In this document: positions 54,219 through 64,000 of the stretch, piece by piece
How positions within the stretch are numbered: position 1 is the first letter of the stretch
How the letters are laid out: every line of letters begins with the position of its first letter
Origin: Meloidogyne chitwoodi
Lineage: Eukaryota; Nematoda; Chromadorea; Rhabditida; Meloidogynidae
Reading direction: 5' to 3'
NCBI GenBank assembly: GCA_015183035.1
Contig: JACZZP010000007.1
Location: forward strand, 1,798,001-1,862,000
Length of the DNA stretch: 64,000 bases
Translations under genes and position numbers: made by a program
The notes under the pieces: generated by a model
Databases searched by the model: none
What the model saw: only the letters and a program-made list of their open reading frames with translations
What the model was told of the DNA's origin: nothing

Positions 54219-57200
54219 AAATATTACAAATTTAGTTATTTTGATATTTATTTGTGATAAAATATTTTAATTAAATAATATTTAGATTAAAAATAATATA
54301 AGCATTTCTTCGAATAGAGAAACCTTCAAAAGGAGAAAATTTTAATCAAAAATTTAATTTATTTTTAAAAGTTTTCTTTCCCTAATCCAAATAAAAATGT
54401 TAATCATATTATTCATAAAAAATGAAAATTAAAGAGTATTTTTTTAAATAAATTGCTTATTTTTCTAACATTTATTTTCTCACTGTGTAGTAATAAAATA
54501 TTTTCGCATTCCTTTTTTAATTTTAAATGATCATATCATTTATAAAAGTAATTATGTTTGGAATTTATATTAAGGCCAGTCACTGTTAACCACAGAAAAT
54601 ACAAAAAAATATTTATTTATATTTTTTTAGCAGTATAGGTATATCAATAGTAATTAAAAAATGATTACTTGGCTATTAAATGGGTGCGGCAACTGATCAT
54701 TTTTTTAAATATAATTTTAAATTTTAAATTTAAAATAATTTTAATATTTTTGGCGCTTTTTTTAATTTTAAATTAAAAATTAAAGCAATCTTTTTTGCGC
54801 TCTTTCAAAATTTTTCAACTTTTTTTATTCCGAAAAGTCGTTCATCCACGACAGATGGTTGTTCACTCATTTCTCATACAAAAAATTTCCCTCCCTTGAA
54901 CGTTGTTTCCATTTTGCTTTGTTTGGTTTATTGAAGGATAAATATATAAGTAGAATGTATTACAAAATGATCGACAGTTCATTAGTGTCCCAAAACACTC
55001 AAAAATGTAAAAAAGAAAAATATCTTCTCCAATTCCAGACTCTAATGGATATGTTGATTTTTTGGATTGACTAGAGAGAATAGTTTAGGGTTTGTCTACT
55101 ACAATAAATATAAAAGAACATAGAAGACAAACAAGTGGGAGCGGCGTTGGTGACCTTATAAAAGAGAAGGGTACCTCGCAAGGCCTGTATAGAATGACCG
55201 TGCTGGGTTGGCGGTTACAGCATTGGACTACTTGTTCTTTTTTTCCCCATCATTTTTTAATGCCCAATTCCTTTTTCTAATCGATAGAAAGCGCTGGCCC
55301 GAGAAGAGGGATATTTAGGAATATTAAAGCATTTTTATCAAAAATTGGTTAAAAACTTTTTTGTCCAATTAATATATACTCTGACAATTAATATGATAAA
55401 AATTTCTTTATTCCCTGATTATTTTGATCCATTATTCTAAATAAAATTCCTTAATTAATTTATTCACTTCCTAAATAATTAAGTTTTTTTCTTTTTGCCT
55501 TATTTGGTAATTCTCAGTCTTAGAACTTGTTCTCCCTCCTTTTTCTTGCTTATTTTAATCTTACTAATCAGTATTTAAAAAAACGATGTTCGATCGTTAA
55601 TAAACATTTTTTATTTATTAAACAATTTCTCACTCTCATTTCCCCTATTTCTTCCCAACTAAAACAACAAAAATATATACTATTTTTACCCCATTCACAT
55701 AAATACACCTACACACACTAATAGTACTATTTCCCTTATAATAACTTTATCTCTCCAAGTACTTATAAAAGAGGAATGATATATATTTTGTTGGACATAT
55801 AATAACCGATTGTATGTAAAAAGCAGTTCTGGTTTTACTATGTGGTTATAAATAAAATAAAAATAAAAAACGGAGAGGAGAATGAACACTACCAAACACA
55901 TAACTAAACAATCTATACAAGAGGTATAAGACTATTTTCTAAACTCTCTTCTTTTTATTTTATTTTTTAATCTAAAGGTTTTTAAAATTTCCAATTTTGG
56001 ATTAATTTAAGGGTAATTTAAGGGATTAAAGTCTAATCCAAGGATTAAATCAAAATAAGATAATTTTGACCTTTTTTTAACGATTATTAATCAAAATAAC
56101 TTTATTCTTTAAAAAAAAATTAATTAATTAAAATTATATTTAATTTTAAAGAATTTTTTTAGTTTAATTAGGGTATAGCTTTATTAAAAAATTATTTTAT
56201 AAAAATTTATAAAATAAAATTCAATTATTCCCAATAATTCTATTTCCTTATTTTTTACTCTTTTTCTCTCTTTAGTAATTAAAAAATTTGTTAAAATTGA
56301 TTAAATATATTTATTTTTTATCATTTTGTATGTTTTGTGACACATTACTATTTGATTTTATATTTTTTGTTATTTTTCATGACCAAATTCAAAAAGAGAA
56401 AAATAAAACGTGGCATTCCTATAACCTCTTGTTTAACTAATTTTTAGCAAAAATTAGTTATAAATTTAAAAAATAAATTTTATTTAAAATCATTGACCAA
56501 ATATTATTATTTTTAATGATTTTTCACTTTTTTTACTCCAGAAAGAGTCAAAAAATTTAATTCTTAACTAATTAAATCATCTTTTTTGTTTGAAATAAAT
56601 TGTTTATAATTAATTAAAAATTATTCGTTTATTTTATTATTTTTAATTGATTTTTAATTTTTTTAATCATCAATATTTAGTTTTATAAATTTCACTTTAA
56701 AAAATAATTTTTCTCATATTTGTTTCTAAATATTAATTTTATTATTTAAATTAAATCAATTGTCTCCAACAACAAATAAATTTTAAATATAAACCTGTTG
56801 TTTATTTTCCCATTAATTCTCTAAAATAAAAAATTCATTTGACAACTAAAAAATGATTAATTTTTGTAATAAAATTAATAAATATTTTTTATTTAATTTA
56901 TAGATCTCCTCAACATTTTAATTTTTGTTTTATCTTTTACAGATTTATATATTTTTTATTTAATTATTTTAATATTTTTTTCTTTAAAATTCTTCATTTT
57001 TTATTTTTCATTAATTTTTGCATTTACAATTAATTTTTATTTTGTAATTTATCCCATTTCCCAAAATATAACCCCAAAAAAGAATTTTTTAAAAATAACT
57101 TGCTGGGTTAGAATTAATTAAATTTTATATTTTTGTCTTTTTTATAATTTTTGAATCGTTTTAAAAAAAATAAAGTACTTTATTTATTTTTTTATAATAT

Positions 57201-57800
57201 ATTTAGTGCACGGAGAACGCATCAACTCGTAGTAATATATAATTCATTCAACCATTTAAAAATTGTATTTAATTTAAATTAAAATGATTAAAATTAAAAT
57301 TTATTTTTCTTATTATTTATTTATGTTTTAATTTTTAATTCTTTTTAATTCTTTAAAAATTAAATTTTAATTTTTTAATTTAATTTTTAAAGAAAAAATA
57401 AGTCATATTTTTTAATTAAAAATAATTTCAAAATATTTTTATAAAATCATTAAAAATAAAAAATATTTTTTCTTTACAATCTCTGAACAATTTAAAATAA
57501 ATTTAATTTTAGAAAATTACTGATTTTTTGACACCAATATATTTATACAATTTTTGTCTTAATTTATAGTTGCTTTATTATTATATATTTTTTTAATTCC
57601 AAAAATTTTTAATAAATATATATTTTAATATTTTTAAATATTTTAACAAATGATGCTAAATTGCTCTATATATTTTTTTTTAAATTAATAAAAATACTTT
57701 AACATATTTTAGGTTAATTAATTGAATGTTTTATTTTTAATTCTTCTAAATTAGACTATAAATTTATTTAAATTATTTTATTTCAATTATTATTAAAAAT
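54219..57800. other. 3.6 kb gene-free stretch
   Basis: AT-rich; only short chance frames. It probably holds 3' flank of GOPC and the promoter of the 57801 gene. A more GC-rich patch at 55135-55230 (GGGAGCGGCGTTGGTGACC) stands out by composition, with no recognisable gene or RNA fold. Confidence 0.45.
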
Positions 57801-60800
57801 ATGCAAATTATTGATAACCAACAAAAACAAGATGAGACAATAAATAATAATAAAACAATAAAAAACAACGAAAATAAAAATAATAAAACAACAAAAAATG
57901 ACAACAAAATTTCAATTTCTTCAATAGAAAATAATAATAATCAATTAATGAAAGAAAAATCAGAAAAAAAACAAAATAATATTATCAAAAATATTCATAA
58001 TCAATCACAACGACGTACAGCCGCTGAACGACGTGCTAGTCATAGACGCAGATCTACAGCTCAAGCAACTGAGTTTTTACAACTTACGCAGTTGCGAAAA
58101 GGTTTTTTTATTTTATAAATATTGATTTTATTTATTTTAACATTTTTTAAGTTTTTGATATTTTTTAATTCCGATGAGTTGGTGAGGGATATTTCCAAAG
58201 AAAAAAGTTTATTTATTTTATTTCTACTCTTTTTCTTCTCTCTTTTTATTTTTTATGAATTAATTAATTATTGTTATGTCATAATTTTATTTAATTTTTA
58301 TTTGTGTTTTTGCTACTCTCCTTTTACATTAATTATTATTTTTATATTATTTTAGGTGATTATGGAAAAAATAATTTAAATAAAAATCTTTCTTTTAAAC
58401 ACTTACCCTTACCTTTATATATCCAAATATCTCTCATTTACTATTCTTTTTTGAATACTCTGCTTTTTAAGTAATAATTTTGGTCCAATTTTATTGCAAA
58501 AAATCTTTTTTCATTAAAAAAAATTTTTTCTTTTACGTTATAATTTTATTAACGAAAAAAAACCACAAGGTACTTAAACAAAGAATCATAAAAATTAATT
58601 ATTTTATCAAAAAGACATTCTTTTTAATTACTTTCTAAAATAATATTTAATTGTAATCAAATAAATATATTAATTTTTACTTTAAATATTTTAATCAATT
58701 TTTATTTAAAAAAATAAAAATATATTTATAGAAATTGAACAACGTCTTGAAAGTCAGGATAGTGCTAGTTTAGAGCAAGTAGCCGAAGAAGAACAAAAAA
58801 CTAACAGTTCAACATCTCTGGATAAAGTTGGTTTAATTTTTTTTTGAAAAAAAAATATTAAAAAAATTAAAAAAAGATGTCATTGTAATTTTAAAAAATT
58901 TTATCCTTAGCTTTTTCTTTACCCTATTTATTGTGTATTTTTAATAAAAAAAGACTTATATTAAAAAATAAAATATTATTTTCTGTTAAAATAATATTTA
59001 ATTTAAGTATTTTATTTTTTTTATTTTTTACTTTTTTGACATTTTATATTTTTAAAAATATATTTTTATATAATTATTCATCTCCTTTAAAAATTATTTA
59101 AATTAAAAAAATATATTAATTTTTATAAATTCTTCAAGTTATCTAAAACTTTAAAAATGGCTTTATCAACGACAGAATTATTAGAAGAATTTCCACCAGA
59201 GCCACCAATTACTGCACCTGGTGGAGAAGAGGAAGAAGAAGAAAATATTTTATTAAATAATAAAATTAATAATTTATTATTTGAAGAAGAGCAAGAGGCT
59301 ACTTTAATGCTTTTTGAGGTTTTTTTTTAAATTTAATTAATTTATATTTTTATTTAAAAAATTTTAATATATTTTTTTAATTTCTAAATATTTATTTTAG
59401 AATTTATAGACCTTTTTTGATTTTTTTAATTCAAAATTTATATTTTTTATAACTTTTATATATTTTTAATAACTTGTAAATTTATAAATAATCTTTGGTT
59501 TTTAATTTAACATCTTTTTTCGCCTCTAAATTTAATTTATTTTAATTAAAAAAAATTATTTTAGAAAAATTTTCGTGTGTTTTTGTGTCTTAAATTTTTA
59601 AATGAATTTATCAATTAATTTTTAAAAATTAAAAAAATTAATTTTTTAAATTTTTAACTTTACAGTCATCTCCAACTACTTCTTCAACAAGACAACAAAA
59701 AACAAAAAAAATTACTTCAATAAATAAAAATATTTCACAAATTCCTTTAAATAATTTTCAACAAAAATATAAACTTAAACGAAGTATTTCTGATAATTTA
59801 ATAAATTATTCTTCTTTTTATAAAAATGATTTTCTTTTTTATTCTTCTCCTTCTTCTTCAAATATTCAAAAACAACAACAAAAAAATGAAAAAAAGAATT
59901 TTGAAAAAAATAAATTTAATTTTTCTCAGGTACTTTTTTTTAAAAAAAAAAAATACTTTAAGTAATAGAAACAATTGTTTTTAAAAAATAAAAAAAAATT
60001 CTCTTCATTTTTAAAATTCTTTTTTTTTCTTTTTGCTAATTTATAAAAAAGAAAAAAATATAAGTAAAGAATAGTTTTTTAACTTATTTTTAAAAAAGAA
60101 AATAATATATTTCTTTGCAGAATAATAATAATTTCAGAAAATAATATACTTATATTTATTTATTTATTTGTTTATCCTTAAGAATACCAGATTTTTATTT
60201 TTTCTTTTAAAAAAATTAAATTTTTATTTTATTTAAAAACAACAAAAATTTTCTAAAATTAATTTTTAAATTTAAAAACACATTTTAAAAGCCAAAAACT
60301 AATTAACCTTCAAAAAAAAACAATTCTGTCCCAAACTATAATCTCTCTTTTATTTTTTATTATAAAATTATCAGTATTTTAACTTTCTCTTTTCGAATTT
60401 ATTATAAAATACAAAAAAAATAAAATAAAATTAGATAACAAAAATTCTACAATTAACACATTTATGTATATTTTAAATTTTATTTTATTATTGCTTTGCC
60501 ATTAAAAAAAATTTAAATTTAAATTTTGTTTGTAGTTTATTCCATAAAAAGTTTAAAAAATTAAAAAATAAATTAATCTTTTGTCTATTCCTGAATTAAG
60601 AAAGAAAAAAAAATATTTCTTGTTTTTTATATTTTTTAATTATTTAAATTTCACAAAATTAAATAAAAGTTTTAAATTTATTTAAATAAACCAGTAATAT
60701 TTATTTTATTTACTTAACTTTTTCTTTAAAAAAAATTTTTCTATTTTTTTTAATCTTTTTTAGTTACAATTTTTATTTTTGCAAAACTTTCTTCTATATT

Positions 60801-63534
60801 TCCTTTTTTTGAATATTTCGAAATCCTTTTAATTTTAAAACAATTTAAAACTGTAATTATTATAATTATTAAAAATAGGGAAGTTTTTTAATTTAAAAAT
60901 TAATAAATATTATATAAATATTCTAATTTCTCATTATTTTAAACATTTTCTGATTTGTCCAATAAAATTATCTAAAATAATATTTATTATTTTAAAATAA
61001 TATATTATATTACCTATTATTGTAAACGAATAAATTTTAAAAAGACCGTGTGACCATGTGAATAAATAAATTTAAAAAAATAATTAAATTTAAAATATCA
61101 ATTAACACACTTTTGGAAACCTTTGACGGATGTTTATTTATTTTAAAAATAATTAAAGAAGAAATTTATGATTTTATCAGTCTTTTGTAGAGAAAATAAA
61201 ATACAAAAAATATTACAAATTATCTTTAAAGCATTCCTTTTATTAAAAAAAGAAAAGAATTTTATTTATTTCATCTACACATTTATTTTTATAAAAATAA
61301 CAGAAAAAAAAGCTTTTATTTTTAATACTTAGAATTTTGAAAACTTTTTATTATAATATTTTTTATTTTTATTTAAAAAATTATTATTTATTTTTTTTTA
61401 ATTAATTTTATTTTTTTAAAAAGTCAAAAATTTTTGGATGTTTAAAAATATGATTATTCATTATAAAAATGGTCCTTATGATTTATTAAAATAATTTTTT
61501 AATTATAAAATCAATTATTCTTTCATTTTATTATTTTCACTATATAATTCATTATTTATTGGAAATTATAAAATTTTAATCCAATTTTAAAAGATTTCCA
61601 AGCAGAAAAAATATTTAAAAAAAAATTATAGATCATAAAAATTAAAAAAAAATATTCCCAATCTTTATCTTAAGCATGGAAACTTTTTTAAAAAATTATC
61701 TTTTTTTTCTCTCTTCTTTTCCTTTTATGTGGGTAAAATATATATAAATTTGACCTAAACATCTTTTATTTTTTTTTAATTTTTTCTTTTTAATTTAAAA
61801 ACACTTTTTATTATAAAATAAAACAAAAAATGTCATCCTTTATTTTTTAATTCCTTTTTTGTGCGCTAAGAGATCGATTACATTATTTTTACAATTTAAT
61901 ATAATAAAAATACTATTATTTTTACATATAAACTATATATTTTTATAGTTTTGACATTTGCATCTTCCGTCTTTTTTTTCTTCTCATTTTTATATTTTAC
62001 AAGAAAAAATCATTTTATATTTTTTGTTGATTTAGGTGCGCGTTTAAAAACATTTTTGCATTGAGTGTAGGGACGTTTAGGTGCGATAAGTGAATTAGAC
62101 GTTTATGAGCACCTTGAAGTTTTTGCGTTGAACTTTTGCATTGATAAAACAATAATTTTTGTTTTATTTAAATTTTGAAAAATTCTTTAAATATTTTGAA
62201 AAATGTAAAAATAAAACAAAAATCTAACCTTTTTAATATTAAAAAAATCAAAGCCTGAATTAACAGCCGTCAAAAATCTCTTCATTTTCTTTAATAAAAT
62301 TTAAAAAATTTTGGACAATAAATTCTCAAATTTATTTAGATTATACTAAACACTTTTATTAATATTTAAATAAAATTTCATAGCTTTTATATTTTTATTG
62401 TTTTTTATTTTTTAATGCGCGCTCATCGCTACCAAATATCCAAATATTTACCTTTTTTATAAAAATAATTTTTTTATTTTTCAGTTGGACAGGGAAATCA
62501 TTCAAAATAAAAATAATAATAACAACAACAAATTTTCAACTTTTACACTTCCTCGAAAACGTCCAACTCCTAGAGGTGTTTCAATGCAGCAAAGACGTCG
62601 CGGAAACTTGGGACCAGCTGCTACCCGAAAGAAAAGTATTGTACAATTATCAGTTGAGGAAACGGCTGAGTTGGCAGCCATTGTAGCAGCTGTAGAACAG
62701 CAACAACAAAATAAAGAAGAACCAGAAATTCAACAAGTACCTGTGGATGAACCAGAAAAAGTTAAAAATGTTGAGGAAGTAAAAGAAGTTGAAACAGTGC
62801 AATTAGTCATTCAAGAACCTAAAAAACAACAAACAAAACAACAAGCAATGTTTAGAGTTAAATCATCCAAAAATACAAATAATAATATTTGTACAAGTAG
62901 AGCAATTCTTAGACATTTATTGGGGGCAACAGATCGTAGTCGTGTTGGAGGAGGGAAAGTTGCACCAAAAAATAATAATGGAGGAATGTCTAAAAATAAT
63001 TCTTTGGATAATAATACAACAACAAACACAATAATAAAAAATGGTGGAAATTCTTCTTCTGTTGATGAAGTGGCCGATAACAATAATAATAATGCTACTG
63101 TTGCTATTAGGTAAAATATTAATTAATTAATTTTTAAATTAATTTTATTTATTTCTTATTTCTTTTTTGTTGCTTTGCTATTTTTTATTTTATTTTTATT
63201 TATTTAATTTAATAATATATTTACCCTAATTTTTTGAAATATTTGTTAAAAATTTAATTTAATTTTAAGACCAATTTTAAAAGACAAAAAACGTGAAACA
63301 AAAACTAATTCAATGATTCTTGGCACTATTTGGTCAATTCGTCCACTTCGTAAAAAAGAGAGTAATGCACAAAGAAGTTTAGTTAATTTATGGGGAGCAG
63401 CACTATCTCCAACAGAGAATATTACTACAGCAATTATTAATAATGATCCAACTATTACAAAATTATCACCTATAAATAATGGTGGGGAATTTTTATTTTT
63501 ATTTAAAAAAAAATTAAATAAAAAATTAATATAA
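57801..63534 (+). CDS. Large low-complexity protein, unrecognised
   Basis: At least six exons keep one frame across canonical introns: 57801-58101, ~58732-58827, ~59140-59319, ~59665-59929, 62485-63112 and ~63270 on. The N-terminus is Asn/Lys/Gln-rich, then AAERRASHRRRSTAQATEF and EQRLESQDSASLEQVAEEEQ. The middle has LLEEFPPEPPITAPGGEEEE. The long exon has PRKRPTPRGVSMQQRRRGN, TRKKSIVQLSVEETAELAAI and SRAILRHLLGATDRSR. The last part includes MILGTIWSIRPLRKKESN and LVNLWGAALSPTENI. Arg-rich RKxS patterns look like kinase sites. The 2.55-kb intron (59930-62484) is the longest here. I cannot name the family; it may be a scaffold or regulatory protein. The 3' end may be an artefact: the last 20 codons are low complexity and a further exon could lie beyond. 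Confidence 0.6.
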
Positions 63535-64000
63535 AATTTATTAAATTGTTTTAATTTGTCCGAAAAATTAATTTTTTTTGTTATAATTTAGAAAAAAGCG
63601 CAATAATTTATTAAAAATATTTATTTTTAAAAAATAAATTAATTTTTAAAAATAAATAAAAAATATTAAACGGAAATTGTCAAAAAAAAAAATAGCAAAA
63701 ATCAAGTATTAAATTTAAAATAAAAAATTAGCATAAACTTAGTAAGAATAAATAAAATAATAAATTAAATTAGTAAAAGAGAGAAGAGAGAGGAGAACTT
63801 TCTCTTTTTAAAGGAGTGTTGTTGTGTAATTAATTAAGAGAAAATTAGCGTTAAAAATTAAATAAATAATTTAATTTATTTATTATTTTCAAGTTAATTT
63901 TATTTTACCTTTAAAATATTTATATTTTGGTATAATTAAATATTTTCTAATTTTTATTTTATTTTATTTTTTAAATATAAATAATTCTAGAATTTTCAAT
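63535..64000. other. No gene seen at the window end
   Basis: AT-rich with one purine-rich patch (63776-63802, AAAAGAGAGAAGAGAGAGGAG). It may be 3' flank or an intron of the preceding gene. Confidence 0.4.

Noticed and set aside
55135..55230. GC-richer patch as an RNA gene
   Set aside because: No tRNA, snRNA or stable fold recognised.

Overview
The window is very AT-rich eukaryotic DNA with short introns (often 40-60 nt, GT...TTTTAG) and animal gene families. These include a Dispatched/CHE-14-type transporter, GOPC, a GT11 fucosyltransferase, an FkbM methyltransferase and a UDP-glucuronosyltransferase remnant. Together they point to a nematode. A plant-parasitic tylenchid of the Meloidogyne type is my guess from composition and gene style, not something the sequence proves.

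Layout. 1-2.4 kb: end of an unrecognised host gene, then a coiled-coil gene with a minisatellite in an intron. 3-21 kb: a Polinton/Maverick-type virus-like element. On the minus strand it carries a protein-primed family B DNA polymerase (with spliceosomal introns), an adenain-like protease broken by an in-frame stop, a small membrane protein overlapping it, the major capsid protein, a pVI/pX-like basic protein, a minor capsid (penton) candidate, a chromodomain integrase, two conserved accessory proteins and the FtsK/HerA-type packaging ATPase. At its left edge, reading outward from the polymerase, is an uninterrupted 179-codon gene whose product looks like the L1 linker plus PAZ domain of an Argonaute, with no MID or PIWI domain. 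Both edges have divergent promoters carrying a GAAGCCAAGCCA motif repeated every 30-32 bp. This ties the PAZ gene to the element. I could not find terminal inverted repeats.

21-24.8 kb is gene-poor. 24.8-30.5 kb is the Dispatched-like gene. About 1 kb covering its last exon and the first exon of the next gene (GOPC) recurs at 45.9-46.8 kb, so the ~14 kb between (UGT pseudogene, GT11 gene, FkbM gene and a nest of DNA transposons) is bracketed by a direct duplication. 46.8-54.2 kb has two GOPC genes in tandem: the first has lost its PDZ exons and the second is full length. The near-identical middle exons of the two look gene-converted. Between them is a two-exon gene for a secreted eight-cysteine peptide. 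57.8-63.5 kb is a long, low-complexity, multi-exon gene I cannot name.

Mobile DNA in 33-54 kb is unusually readable. Several hAT-like elements have exact 8-bp target duplications, one has its empty site preserved in the duplicated copy, and one set is nested three deep with a tRNA-like sequence inside. A 3.65-kb element has terminal repeats built of a 14-bp minisatellite that has expanded on one side only.
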